The notes beneath the pieces are model-generated. The model was not told the DNA's origin. It made no database searches and worked only from the letters and a program-made list of their open reading frames with translations. From an uncultured bacterium (GTDB taxonomy: Bacteria > Vulcanimicrobiota > Xenobia > Xenobiales > Xenobiaceae): a DNA stretch of 64,000 nucleotides. A program made the translations under genes and the position numbers. Shown here one piece after another: positions 54,833-63,950 of the stretch. The stretch spans positions 1 through 64,000 of the forward strand of contig CAKTUZ010000004.1 of assembly GCA_934621605.1 (NCBI GenBank), in the 5' to 3' direction. The number at the start of each line of letters is the position of its first letter. Positions within the stretch are counted from its first letter, which is position 1.

Positions 54833-55573
54833 TTAGTGACCGTTAAAAACTCTGGACCAACCCATCATAGCTCTATCGAAAGCCATGGCGCGGTTATTGG
54901 CAGCTTGCTGGATAATGTCAAAAATGGAAGCTTGAGTATCGGAAAGGATCTTCATTAACTCGGCCAGCCATTTCTGACGGTCGGCTTGCATTTGCGTGAG
55001 GATAGAAAGGGCGGCTTCGCGATCCTGCTCCATCTTCTGGAGACGCTCAGCGCGGGCAGCAGCACTTTCTGTTTCACCAGCTCCACCATCTTCGGGAGGA
55101 ACTTCACCGGCAGCACCGCCATTCTCACCGTCTACGGGGGGAGGAGTACCGGCACCATCATCGTCGGTAGGAACGCTTCCGCCAACGGTATTGCCCTGAT
55201 CGTCCATCAAAATGAAACCGTACTCGTCGGTTTGCGGTTCATTAGGAGCAGCAGTTTCTTCGGCCGTGCCGACAGCACCGGATTGGGCGGCGCCTACTTC
55301 GGGCTCTTCGGCACTTTCGAAAGTATCGCTGATTTCTTCTTCAAACTGATTCTGGGCAGCACCTATATGGGTAGCGTTGTCTTCGGCGCTCTGAGCAAAA
55401 GAAACACCTTCGGAGAGCTGAACATTGTCAGCTGCGGTATTATTGTGAGCCTCGCTCTGAGGAGTGACGTCGGTCTGGCGGGTCATTTGGCTCTGACCGC
55501 CAACTTGCTGCATATTGCGAGTAGCGTTGGCTTGTGAATATGCATTGGTATTTATTCCGATAGGGGCAACCAT
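54833..55573 (-). CDS. Acidic low-complexity protein with shared C-terminal helical motif (family member 1)
   Basis: 246 residues, ATG after AAGGAGG. Residues 1-60 are rich in Asn/Gln/Ser/Thr and look disordered, as in type III export signals. Residues 60-175 are acidic with Gly/Pro runs. Residues 180-246 are helical: KWLAELMKILSDTQASIFDIIQQA, then NNRAMAFDRAMMGW. This end is shared with the proteins at 57056 and 57527 and more loosely with that at 56024. There is no Sec signal. I infer an export substrate of the nearby flagellar-type apparatus. Function unknown. Confidence 0.6.
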   Translation of the reverse strand: MVAPIGINTNAYSQANATRNMQQVGGQSQMTRQTDVTPQSEAHNNTAADNVQLSEGVSFAQSAEDNATHIGAAQNQFEEEISDTFESAEEPEVGAAQSGAVGTAEETAAPNEPQTDEYGFILMDDQGNTVGGSVPTDDDGAGTPPPVDGENGGAAGEVPPEDGGAGETESAAARAERLQKMEQDREAALSILTQMQADRQKWLAELMKILSDTQASIFDIIQQAANNRAMAFDRAMMGWSRVFNGH

Positions 55574-56023
55574 TTATATAGGCCTCCTTACAAGGCTAAA
55601 GGCCAGAACATTCTGGCTAAAATGCAAGTATTTTCTCTAATATTATAAATGGTTAGCTTCTTAAAAAAAAGGCTGTCTTGTTGCTTATTTGTGAAATTTA
55701 CCGCAAGTGCCGTAAAGCCCCTTGTCTTTAGGCGCGAGAATATAAGGCATGTTTACTTATAATCTCCTAATTTTGATTTATGGGAAGTATATCAATGCAG
55801 AGAGGTTTTCAAACTGTAGTAGAGCAGAAAGAGTTGCTGTCTAATTTTATATAGGTAAAGCCAACAGCTCTTCTGCTCCGGATAGTTGGTGAAGAATTTA
55901 ATTTAGTCTATGTCGCTAAATGTTTTCAAGGTCATCCTGCTTTCAGTTTTGGAAAATGTCAATTGAGCGAACTTGGCCAATCTGAATACTTTAACTATTT
56001 ACCGGGATGCGTTTATGTCGCTT
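55574..56023. other. Gene-free spacer with a palindrome
   Basis: 450 nt without a supported gene. GCCAGAA-CA-TTCTGGC at 55602-55617 is a 16-bp palindrome about 28 nt before the start of the minus-strand gene at 55573. A TATAAT on the minus strand lies near 55645. The rest is A/T-rich and without motifs I recognise. Confidence 0.5.
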
Positions 56024-56953
56024 TTAGCCGGCATTAAGGAATAGCTTTTGCCAACTCTTTTGGTAATCGTCTTCTGACTTTTTGCGTCTAAGCATTACCT
56101 CTCGCCAAATGCGCCGCAATTCGGTTTGTAAATCGGCCCAAATTGCTTGTCTTTTGGCTTCATGGAGCAGTCTTTCAGCCTTAATGCGGTCATAAATAAC
56201 TTCTACACGTTGCCTTTCTTGTTGCTCTTTCTCTTTTTGGATCGCTTGCTCTTCGGCTTGACTAGATGGCCCCTCAGCGGCAGGCGCTTTTTTCGCTTCT
56301 GCTTTTGAGCGAGTAGAAGAGGAACTCGCGACTGTTGCAGTTTGGCTTTCTGTCTCTATCGACACGGCAGGTGTTATTGATTCGGATGATGTCGCTGATT
56401 CGGTCGGTGCTGTTGATTCAGGCTGTGAATTGTTCGAATTGGAGTTATCCAATGGCCAAGCTGCATAGAAATCCTCCTGAAAGAGTAGCGCCGGCGCAGC
56501 TTCTGAACTAAAGGCACAAGTTTCTGAAGTAGCAGCCGAATAGGCGTTCGGTTGACTTCGGCATCTGGATTCTTGTTGGTTTATTGTAAGTAAATTTTCC
56601 CCATTGTGAGCTGTCGATACTTGCTCAGTTGAAGTATTGTCTAAGCTGTTTGTTTCTGGTAGAAGCATATCATTGTCTCTATCAGTAAGTGGTGGCTCCT
56701 GGGATTCCGGTCTTGCCGTTTGGCTGCTGATTTGACTCTTGTGTGGCGGATTTGCCAAGGCAGACTCGGTAATTGAGTCTGGATTTGTTACCGCAATTTC
56801 AAGATTTGGATACTCACTTGATATGTTGGTAGATAATTGCAGCGAATCTCTGCTATCTAATTCTAAGGGCGGAGGCGCCAAATTTTGGTGCTGCGGTGGC
56901 AGCGTCACCAGACGGATCGCAATGTTATCCAAAGAGTTATTAGAAATTATCAT
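56024..56953 (-). CDS. Disordered Ser/Thr-rich protein with C-terminal helical motif (family member 2)
   Basis: 309 residues, ATG after GGGGAGG. Residues 1-225 are rich in Ser, Thr, Asn, Gln, Glu and Pro and look disordered. Residues about 230-309 form a long charged helix ending in RQAIWADLQTELRRIWREV, then RRKKSEDDYQKSWQKLF. The spacing of W, I, R and D/W fits the C-termini of its neighbours, but it is the most divergent. No Sec signal. Export through the adjacent apparatus is an inference. Confidence 0.55.
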   Translation of the reverse strand: MIISNNSLDNIAIRLVTLPPQHQNLAPPPLELDSRDSLQLSTNISSEYPNLEIAVTNPDSITESALANPPHKSQISSQTARPESQEPPLTDRDNDMLLPETNSLDNTSTEQVSTAHNGENLLTINQQESRCRSQPNAYSAATSETCAFSSEAAPALLFQEDFYAAWPLDNSNSNNSQPESTAPTESATSSESITPAVSIETESQTATVASSSSTRSKAEAKKAPAAEGPSSQAEEQAIQKEKEQQERQRVEVIYDRIKAERLLHEAKRQAIWADLQTELRRIWREVMLRRKKSEDDYQKSWQKLFLNAG

Positions 56954-57055
56954 TTTATGGCCTCCCCTTGACGTTATTTGATCGTTTTGGTTGGTTTGTC
57001 TAAAAGCCAGAGTGTAAAAATTCTAAGTAGTGACAGCTCGATAAGTTTGATAAAA

Positions 57056-57322
57056 TTACGATTTGATGTAATCACACCATTTATTGAACATCTTGTCTTG
57101 GGTTTTGGCGCGGTTTACAGTAACTTCTTGCTGAATTTCGAATATTTTGGTTTGAGTGTCGTTGGCTATTTTCCAACGCTCCATAGCGCTCTTTTGCGCT
57201 TGAGCGTCGATAGATGCATAAATAGTTTGGGCATTTTGAAAGTCGTTAGCCATCATTTGCAGGTTGTGAGCTTGCTGACTTTGTGCAAAGAAATTTCCTA
57301 ATACACCACCTAATATATCCAT
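57056..57322 (-). CDS. Small helical protein (family member 3)
   Basis: 88 residues from the ATG at 57322, with GAGGT 8 nt upstream. The opening MDILGGVLGNFFAQSQQ is followed by a single helical region with ERWKIANDTQTKIFEIQQEV and NRAKTQDKMFNKW, the clearest copy of the shared motif. It lies 102 nt before the 56024 gene and after a terminator, so it starts a new transcript. Size and composition recall flagellar/type III rod or needle-like proteins or chaperones, but no family is assigned. Confidence 0.55.
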   Translation of the reverse strand: MDILGGVLGNFFAQSQQAHNLQMMANDFQNAQTIYASIDAQAQKSAMERWKIANDTQTKIFEIQQEVTVNRAKTQDKMFNKWCDYIKS

Positions 57323-57457
57323 ACTTGCATACCTCACTTTGCTTGGGAAGGGCCTCTGATTGTTTGTTTATATCGGCCTTTTCTATGTTTGCAGTGTATA
57401 GAATCATTATTGCCGGTTTGGCGACTATATCTTTGCCGTTTGTTTATCGCTTTATTA

Positions 57458-57501
57458 CAAAAAAAATACGCCTTGCTCAAATTACATTGAGTAAGGCGTA
57501 T
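57458..57501 (-). terminator. Terminator after the 57527 gene
   Basis: On the minus strand ATACGCCTT (57501-57493) pairs with AAGGCGTAT (57474-57466), with further pairing inside, then about eight T. Confidence 0.85.
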
Positions 57502-57526
57502 CCCTTATATTAGTAATGGCGAAAAT

Positions 57527-57844
57527 TTAAGCTAAACGATCAAAATCAAGCTCAGAAGAGCCGTCATCCTGTACTTCTTCCATATGGACGGGCAAGCCCT
57601 GTTCAACCATTTGTTCGGCGATACGTTTATTATTTTCCATTAAAGTAAAAGTCATAGCGTCGCGTGAGGAAGCCATGACAATTTCCAAAACTTCCAAAAT
57701 CCATTTGGATAAATCGGCATTGGGCCTTTTGATAGCTTGCCAATCTATTTGCTCGCGGCTTTTCTCCCAAGCATCTTGGTACATGCGATTGAAGTTGGCG
57801 ATCATTTCTTCGGGACTTAAACCTACTCTGGGTTCCATTTCCAT
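57527..57844 (-). CDS. Small helical protein after flhA (family member 4)
   Basis: 105 residues. It is helical and acidic. KWILEVLEIVMASSRDAMTF and ENNKRIAEQM line up with the KW-x2-E-x3-I ... N-x-R pattern of the three genes downstream. There is no signal peptide or membrane segment. It lies 117 nt after flhA, separated by a 10-bp hairpin without a T tail, and is followed by a strong terminator, so it may be the last gene of the export operon. A chaperone or substrate role is inferred. Confidence 0.6.
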   Translation of the reverse strand: MEMEPRVGLSPEEMIANFNRMYQDAWEKSREQIDWQAIKRPNADLSKWILEVLEIVMASSRDAMTFTLMENNKRIAEQMVEQGLPVHMEEVQDDGSSELDFDRLA

Positions 57845-57920
57845 AGCTTGTTTTGACCTTCCGTTCTCGCTTTAAGCAGCGGCAAAATTATAAGAAAGAG
57901 TTTTTTTAGCGTACTCTGTA

Positions 57921-57949
57921 GGCTGGAGCTTTGAATTGTAGCTCCAGCC
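57921..57949 (-). other. Strong hairpin after flhA
   Basis: GGCTGGAGCT (57921-57930) pairs with AGCTCCAGCC (57940-57949), 10 bp with a 9-nt loop. No T tail follows at once on the minus strand. It may be a partial terminator or an mRNA-stabilising end. Confidence 0.6.
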
Positions 57950-57961
57950 ACCAAATATAGT

Positions 57962-60100
57962 TTAGAAGGAAACCATACCTACAGAGTTTACGTTGATCTT
58001 GGGAGCAATTTCATTCCAAGAAAGCACTACCAAGTTGGGGAAGGAACGCTCAGTGAGCTTACGCACAGCTGGACGAATTTGCGGAGCTACTAAAAGTATG
58101 GGTTGCAAACCGCGTTCTTGCAAGGCATTAGCTTGGTTGGAAATTGCTTGCAAAATTTCTTGGCCTAAGTTGGGATCCAAGGTTAAGAAAGAACCCAACT
58201 CACTGCGCTGAATGGCTCCTTGAATCATTTGTTCAATTTTAGGATCGAGCGTAATAACGTTGATGGTACCGTCATTGTTGCAATAATCCTTACAGATAAC
58301 TCGAGATAAGCTGACGCGGCAGAACTCGGTGAGCATTTCTGGATCCTTGGTAATATGGACATTGTCGCCCATGGTTTCCAAAATGGATACCAAGTCTCGA
58401 ACAGAGACGCGCTCTTTGACCAAGTTTTGCAATACTTTTTGGATTTCGCCCAAGCCCAAAGCATCGGGGAAAATTTCTTTGACCACGGCAGGGTGGGTCT
58501 TTTTGACAGTATCGATAAGGGCTTGAACTTCCTGACGACCAAGCATTTCGGAAGCGTGAGTTCTGACAACTTCGGTAAGCTGGGTGGCTATAACACTTAC
58601 AGGGTCGAAGATCATGCATCCTAAGCGTTCAGCATCACCGCGTTGCTCGGGAGAAATCCAGACGCCGGGCATACCGTAAGTTGGGTCAACAGTTTTGGTA
58701 CCGCGCAAATTCTTCAACTTCTCTTCAGGACCGATAGCCAAGAATTGGTTTACTTGTACTTCACCTTGAGCAACTTCAATTTCTTTAATCTTAATTACAT
58801 AAGCATTAGGCTTCAATTGTAAGTTGTCGCGGAAGCGTACGCCTGGCACTACAATACCTAATTCAAGAGCGATGTGACGGCGAATTGATGTAACACGATC
58901 CAAAAGTTTGGCACCTTGATTGGGGTCTACCAAAGAGAGCAAGCCACGGCCGACTTCCAAAGATATGGGGTCGACTTGCATGAGTTGAACCACGCTTTCG
59001 GGCTTCTTCTGCTCGGTCTTTTTCTTTTGCTCTTGAGCTGTTACAGCACCGCCACTGGCTACAGCCACAGCTTCCATGTTCTTCTTCTCCAGCTGTTTAC
59101 CAAGGAAGAATAGAGCTCCGCCGATACAGGCCAGTGTAAAGGCCATAAACTTGGGCAAGCCGGCCACAAGGGATAAAAAGGCTAAGAGCAACATGAAGGA
59201 ACCGGCCATCTTAAGAGCGCCGGGCTGACCGGAAACTTGTTCGACCACGTCGCGACCGAGGTTAGATTCTGAGGCCGCACGGGAAACGACCAAACCCATA
59301 GCTGTTGACATCAAGAAGGCAGGCAAGGTTGTCATCAGACCGTTACCAATAGATAGAATAGCGTAAGTATTTAAAGCGTGGGTAACGTCCATGCCATGAT
59401 AGAGCACGCCAATACCAATACCGCCGACTACGTTTACCAACATGATCACGATAGATGCCATAGCGTCACCTTTGACGAATTTACCGGCACCGTCCATAGA
59501 ACCGTAGAAGTCGGATTCTCTTTCGATGTCTTTACGCTTTTTGCGAGCTGTTTCAGCGTCGATATTGCCAGCATGTAAGTCGGCGTCGATAGCCATTTGC
59601 TTACCGGGCATAGCATCCAAGTTAAAACGAGCGGCTACCTGGGCAATACGTTCGGCACCGTTGGTGATTACCATGATTTGAATGATAATCAAGATGATGA
59701 ACATAATGAAACCTACAATTAAGTTGCCGCCTACGGCCACTTTGCCGAATGTAGGAATAAGATGGCCTGCTCCGGTAGGCATTTTGGTAACTAGGTCAAT
59801 TTCGTTGCCATGGAGTAAGATCATACGTGTTGCCGAAACGTCCAGAGCTAGACGGAACAAAGTAGCTACCAGCAATACGGTAGGGAAAACTGCAAATTGC
59901 AGAGGCTCTTCAATATAAATTGAAATGAGCACTGTGATAATAGCGCAAGCTAAGTTAAAGGCCAGAAGTACATCGAGCAAATCGGGCGGGAGAGGAACGA
60001 TCAACATACCCACAATACCGACAATAGCAACAGCACTGCCGATATCGGAGTATTTCATTAGTTTGCCTAACAGGCTTTCTTCACCGGGCTGGGCACCCAT
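57962..60100 (-). CDS. flhA: Flagellar export apparatus protein FlhA
   Basis: 712 residues. About eight N-terminal membrane segments (IVGIVGMLIVPLPPDLLDVLLAFNLACA, FPTVLLVATLFRLALDVSATRMIL with the family signature) and a FHIPEP-type cytoplasmic loop (MPGKQMAIDADLHAGNIDAETARKKRKDIERESDFYGSMDGAGKFVKGDA) precede the C-terminal cytoplasmic domain (about 360-712), where substrates and chaperones dock. It forms the nonameric export gate ring. GGAG lies 10 nt before the ATG. It follows flhB after 133 nt that include a TAGACCG/CGGTCTA hairpin. Confidence 0.93.
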   Translation of the reverse strand: MGAQPGEESLLGKLMKYSDIGSAVAIVGIVGMLIVPLPPDLLDVLLAFNLACAIITVLISIYIEEPLQFAVFPTVLLVATLFRLALDVSATRMILLHGNEIDLVTKMPTGAGHLIPTFGKVAVGGNLIVGFIMFIILIIIQIMVITNGAERIAQVAARFNLDAMPGKQMAIDADLHAGNIDAETARKKRKDIERESDFYGSMDGAGKFVKGDAMASIVIMLVNVVGGIGIGVLYHGMDVTHALNTYAILSIGNGLMTTLPAFLMSTAMGLVVSRAASESNLGRDVVEQVSGQPGALKMAGSFMLLLAFLSLVAGLPKFMAFTLACIGGALFFLGKQLEKKNMEAVAVASGGAVTAQEQKKKTEQKKPESVVQLMQVDPISLEVGRGLLSLVDPNQGAKLLDRVTSIRRHIALELGIVVPGVRFRDNLQLKPNAYVIKIKEIEVAQGEVQVNQFLAIGPEEKLKNLRGTKTVDPTYGMPGVWISPEQRGDAERLGCMIFDPVSVIATQLTEVVRTHASEMLGRQEVQALIDTVKKTHPAVVKEIFPDALGLGEIQKVLQNLVKERVSVRDLVSILETMGDNVHITKDPEMLTEFCRVSLSRVICKDYCNNDGTINVITLDPKIEQMIQGAIQRSELGSFLTLDPNLGQEILQAISNQANALQERGLQPILLVAPQIRPAVRKLTERSFPNLVVLSWNEIAPKINVNSVGMVSF

Positions 60101-60233
60101 TATTCGACTTCTCCAGTTATATTATATTTTGGTTCATACATTAACAAACTCACACCTAGACCGACCAAGGAAAAGTATGGCCGGTCTAAATGCGAGTCCT
60201 AGATGAAAAGTTTGCTAAAAAGCCAACCAAGTA

Positions 60234-61439
60234 TCAGCGCCTTCCGGCAGCCATGCCTCTGGCTGTAAATTGCGTTTTGGGCATTGAAGGAGAGGCTGTA
60301 GCGGCACGGGCTGTGCGACGCGGAGGGCCATTGCGGGCCAAGCGGCGACGACGCAACAATTCGCGTTTTCTTTTTAGTTTGATTACGTAAGCCAATACCT
60401 CGGCTACCGCTTTGTACATTTCGGTAGGTACCGGGCCGGAAAGCTCGCAAGTCTTGAACAAAGCTCTGGCTAGTTCGACATTTTCTACGATGGGAACATC
60501 GTGATCTTCAGCCATAATTTTGATCTGAACAGCCGTCATATTTTCGCCTTTGGCCACTACGATAGGTACAGGATCTTGGCCTTGCTTATAGCGCAAAGCT
60601 ACGGCTAAGTGGGTAGGGTTGGTTACTACTGCCGAAGCTTCTGGCACTTCACTCATCATGTTGCCGCCGCCTCCGCCGCCGCCCTGAGAGCTCTGACGCA
60701 TAAGCTGGCGAAGCTTACCCTTAACTTGAGGGTTTCCTTCGGTCTCTTTATACTCATCTTTCAGATCTTGCATACTCATACGCATTTGCTTCATGAATTG
60801 TTTCTTCTGGAAGATATAGTCTAAGCCAGCTATAGCCACCATACCGATTAAAACTTTCATAACTAAGCTTTTGACGGTAACGCCGACTAACTCTAAAGTA
60901 GCCAGTAGAGGAAGGGCTGGAGCTGTTTGCAATTGAGGAATAATCTCTCCGACAACTCTGTAGCATATGTAACCGATAATACCCAATTTGGCCAGCTGTT
61001 TCAGCAGTTCTACAGCAGATTTGACGCTGAAAATACGCTTAAAACCTTCCAAGGGGTTAATCTTGTTGAGGCTGGGTTTGAGAGTCTCGGTAGAAAATAT
61101 AAACTGAACTTGGGCCAAGTTGGCTACGATAGCCATCATAAAACCTGCAGCTAAAAGTGGAGCTAACACCAACAGAATCGTCACCATAACGTGGAAAATA
61201 TCCCCGTTAAGACTGCGAGCATTCATGTTGTAAGTTGGAATCATGCCCCAAATGTAGACGGTTAGTTCACGTATTCTCGACAACATACCGCCACCGGCTC
61301 CATACATTGCACCGGCAGTAGCCAAAAGCAGGCAGGTGGATATTACCTCCTGACTTTTCATTACTTGGCCTTTTTTGCGGGCTTCTTGTAATTTATGCTC
61401 AGTTGGTTCTTCAGTTTTGTCGCTATCCTGACCACCCAT
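60234..61439 (-). CDS. flhB: Flagellar export switch protein FlhB
   Basis: 401 residues. It opens with DKTEEPTEHKLQEARKKGQV, has four membrane segments (about 30-210) and the self-cleaving NPTH at 274-277. The C-terminal domain continues through ENVELARALF and VPTEMYKAVAEVLAYV. Two oddities: a seven-glycine run at 253-259 just before the cleavage site, and a basic, Arg/Pro/Ala-rich tail of about 45 residues after the usual end. It switches export from rod/hook to filament substrates. The stop of fliR lies 14 nt upstream of its start. Confidence 0.92.
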   Translation of the reverse strand: MGGQDSDKTEEPTEHKLQEARKKGQVMKSQEVISTCLLLATAGAMYGAGGGMLSRIRELTVYIWGMIPTYNMNARSLNGDIFHVMVTILLVLAPLLAAGFMMAIVANLAQVQFIFSTETLKPSLNKINPLEGFKRIFSVKSAVELLKQLAKLGIIGYICYRVVGEIIPQLQTAPALPLLATLELVGVTVKSLVMKVLIGMVAIAGLDYIFQKKQFMKQMRMSMQDLKDEYKETEGNPQVKGKLRQLMRQSSQGGGGGGGNMMSEVPEASAVVTNPTHLAVALRYKQGQDPVPIVVAKGENMTAVQIKIMAEDHDVPIVENVELARALFKTCELSGPVPTEMYKAVAEVLAYVIKLKRKRELLRRRRLARNGPPRRTARAATASPSMPKTQFTARGMAAGRR

Positions 61440-61453
61440 CTAATATCACCTCC

Positions 61454-62239
61454 TTATGGCTTCATCATTCCTATGCATTGTAGCAAAAGATCTAGGTTTA
61501 TTTCAAACTGATTGCCCATAACTCTCATAATTAGAGGATATGAAAGTCTTAACAATATCAATCCGATAGCAATGTTGAGCGGGAAACTCAGCATAAAAAT
61601 ATTCATTTGCGGAGCCACACGAGCTAAAAGACCCAGGGCGCACTGAGCTATAAACAGAGCTGCTAGAGCCGGTGCGGCGATTTGTGTGCCTATAACCAAT
61701 AAATCACTAGTCATGCGCAGAAGCGTCATGGCCAAATTTTCTGACATATTAAAATAAGTCAGAGGCACTACTTGATAGCTCTTGTAGATAGCGGCAAAAA
61801 GTTGATGATGGCCGCCAAGTACCAAGTAAAGATTCATCGAGGTATAAAATAAAACTTTGCGCAGCAAGTTGATGGCGCCGTGGCTGGCAGGGTCAAAAGA
61901 AGCTGCTGAAGACAGACCCATCTGAATGTCAAGCATTTCACCACCGAACTGAGCGGCACCTATAACAATGAACGAAACAAAGCCTATAACCAATCCTACG
62001 CAAGCTTGAGTTAAAAGAGCTCCCAAAAAGGGAAATAGGTCGGTAGGCATGTCGTTAGGTACAGGCAAAGTGGGGTACATGACCACAGTGATAGCCGCAG
62101 CTAGCCCTACCAATACCGTATTGGGAATGTGATTACTACCCAAAATAGGTGCTTGCACGAATATAAGGGCTATTCTGGCGAAAGCCAATAAACCAACACC
62201 CAGCAGCTGCAGCGCCGGATCACTCATCATGCCAGTCAT
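61454..62239 (-). CDS. fliR: Flagellar export gate protein FliR
   Basis: 261 residues with about six membrane segments, the usual FliR length. LLAFARIALIFVQAPILGSNHIPNTVLVGLAAAI at the N-terminus and GEMLDIQMGLSSAASFDP in the middle are family hallmarks; the latter is the conserved plug-like region. It completes the FliP5Q4R1 export gate. It starts 6 nt after the fliQ stop, with a poor ribosome site, so coupling is likely. Confidence 0.9.
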   Translation of the reverse strand: MTGMMSDPALQLLGVGLLAFARIALIFVQAPILGSNHIPNTVLVGLAAAITVVMYPTLPVPNDMPTDLFPFLGALLTQACVGLVIGFVSFIVIGAAQFGGEMLDIQMGLSSAASFDPASHGAINLLRKVLFYTSMNLYLVLGGHHQLFAAIYKSYQVVPLTYFNMSENLAMTLLRMTSDLLVIGTQIAAPALAALFIAQCALGLLARVAPQMNIFMLSFPLNIAIGLILLRLSYPLIMRVMGNQFEINLDLLLQCIGMMKP

Positions 62240-62245
62240 GGTACT

Positions 62246-62542
62246 TTATTTCGGCCCCAAACGAGCAATATCTGCAAATGTCGCTATTGTAAAACTGGAA
62301 AGCATATTGAACATCCAGTTGCCGCATAAAACTATTGCCATAAAAGTGGCAATAATTTTTGGTACGAAAGAGAGGGTCTGCTCTTGTACCTGAGTAGTGG
62401 CCTGTACAATACTGACCATAAGACCGACTGATAGAGCCGACATAAGCATTGGAGCTGAGAGAATCAACACAAGATAGAGAGCTTTAGTACAAAGCGCCAA
62501 GACGAAGCCGTCATCAAAAACTTCTGCTCCCAGTACTAACAT
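62246..62542 (-). CDS. fliQ: Flagellar export gate protein FliQ
   Basis: 98 residues, slightly longer than the usual 89. Two membrane hairpin helices: ALCTKALYLVLILSAPMLMSALSVGLMVSIVQATTQVQEQTLSFVPK, then IIATFMAIVLCGNWMFNML. The QATTQVQEQTLSFVPK turn is the family signature. The start follows AAGGAGG. Confidence 0.92.
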   Translation of the reverse strand: MLVLGAEVFDDGFVLALCTKALYLVLILSAPMLMSALSVGLMVSIVQATTQVQEQTLSFVPKIIATFMAIVLCGNWMFNMLSSFTIATFADIARLGPK

Positions 62543-62590
62543 CTTTCCTCCTTTAGTTCTTTATCGCTACATTATCAACGATTGTCTAGC

Positions 62591-63391
62591 TTATGATCGC
62601 GGATAATTGAAACTCTCTACTACACCTTTAATTATTAAGTGCCAACCATCTATAAGCACAAAGAGAAGCAATTTGAAAGGCAAAGAAATTGACATTGGTG
62701 AGAGCATGAACATACCCATTGACATGAGTACTGAGGCTACCACCATGTCGATAACCAAGAAAGGTACGTAGAGAAGGAAACCTATCTGGAACGAAGTTTT
62801 GATTTCAGAGAGCACAAACGATGGAAGTAAAATGTAAAAAGGAATATCCTCGCGTTTGGTAATGTTTTTAACACGACCTATATCAAAGAAAAGCTGAATA
62901 TCTTTCTCTCTGGTTTGATAGAGCATAAAGGACTGAATGGGTTTGTAGGCCTTAGCAAAGAAAGCACTTTGAGAAATTTTACCTGCCAAATAAGGTTGCA
63001 AAGCGTCTTTATTGATCGATTCGCCCACGGGAGCCATTACGAACATAGTTAGGAATAGAGCTAAACCCATGAGCACCTGAGTTGGTGGAACTTGCTGGGT
63101 ACCCATAGCTGAGCGCAAGAAGCTCAATGTCATAACAATACGTATGAAGGCAGTACACATGGCTAAAATATATGGCGCCAATGAGAGTAAGCTCAGACCG
63201 CCTAACAGCAGCAAAGTGGTAGAAAAAGTTTGCTTTTCGTTGGCCTTAGCTCCGTTTATGCTGATATTGGGCATATTGAGCTGAGGAAAAGGGTTCTGAG
63301 CGCTGGCAGCATCGGTAAAAAGCCAGAACAATATCGCGACGGCCAAAATAGGCAGACAAACTGCTAAGATATGTTTTAGGCGAAAATTCAT
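62591..63391 (-). CDS. fliP: Flagellar export gate protein FliP
   Basis: 266 residues with an N-terminal signal-like segment (HILAVCLPILAVAILFWLF, cleavage near ASA), as in flagellar FliP rather than virulence SctR. Signatures are LLLGGLSLLSLAPYILAMCTAFIRIVMTLSFLRSAMGTQQVPPTQVLMGLALFLT and, near the end, KTSFQIGFLLYVPFLVIDMVVASVLMSMGMFMLSP. The last segment DGWHLIIKGVVESF is typical. fliQ follows 48 nt later. Confidence 0.94.
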   Translation of the reverse strand: MNFRLKHILAVCLPILAVAILFWLFTDAASAQNPFPQLNMPNISINGAKANEKQTFSTTLLLLGGLSLLSLAPYILAMCTAFIRIVMTLSFLRSAMGTQQVPPTQVLMGLALFLTMFVMAPVGESINKDALQPYLAGKISQSAFFAKAYKPIQSFMLYQTREKDIQLFFDIGRVKNITKREDIPFYILLPSFVLSEIKTSFQIGFLLYVPFLVIDMVVASVLMSMGMFMLSPMSISLPFKLLLFVLIDGWHLIIKGVVESFNYPRS

Positions 63392-63491
63392 TCCATTTCT
63401 CGCTTCATATACTCAAGATGATTAAGTTTTGTATTGTTTTTCAAAACTATACAAAGTTATTTAAGCACAATGAGGTCAGTCATTAAAAGAG

Positions 63492-63950
63492 TTATTTATT
63501 AATTTTTGGCAATGGCAGCGAAGAAAAATGCTGACTGATAACTTCCTTTAATAAATTTTTGTTTTTTCCTTGACTTTCGAGGGCTGAATCTGCTGCATCT
63601 TGATTTTGTTGTGGCTCGGAGGACTGAATATCGGAATAGTCAGGCGGCTCTGTAGCTACTTCCTGAGCTGCAGATGGCTTTGTTGGTGAGATTCGTTCGG
63701 ATGAGACAAGATCAAAACTGGCCAAAGTGGTAATTGACTGATCGGTCATGCCTAAAAGTATATGTTGGCCATGAGTTTCGATCAAAACAATCGCTTTGTT
63801 TGGAGCCAGAGCTTTTTTTTCAATAATCTGCAAATGATTTTGAGGAGCAGTCGAAGCTCCGGTAAATTTATTAAAAAGCGGTGCAAAAATCTTGAGAGAT
63901 AACCAAATGATCGTGCATGTGATGCACAACATTAAAAACATTGATCCCAA
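63492..63950 (-). CDS. fliO: FliO-like export apparatus protein, N-terminus perhaps outside the window
   Basis: About 152 residues visible. One membrane segment (MFLMLCITCTIIWLSLKIF) is followed by a beta-rich part (LQIIEKKALAPNKAIVLIETHGQHILLGMTDQSITTLASF) with the FliO pattern, then an acidic Ser/Pro tail. Position just upstream of fliP supports the call. The frame may continue past the window edge, so the true start is unknown. Confidence 0.7.
   Translation of the reverse strand: MGSMFLMLCITCTIIWLSLKIFAPLFNKFTGASTAPQNHLQIIEKKALAPNKAIVLIETHGQHILLGMTDQSITTLASFDLVSSERISPTKPSAAQEVATEPPDYSDIQSSEPQQNQDAADSALESQGKNKNLLKEVISQHFSSLPLPKINK

Noticed and set aside
57283..57513. Plus-strand 76-codon ORF over the spacer after the 57527 gene
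   Set aside because: It runs through a minus-strand terminator and has no ribosome site or similarity to anything I know.
57962..63950. Virulence-type (non-flagellar) type III secretion system
   Set aside because: A FliO-like gene, the signal sequence on FliP and overall lengths fit the flagellar export apparatus better, although no filament or motor gene is in view.
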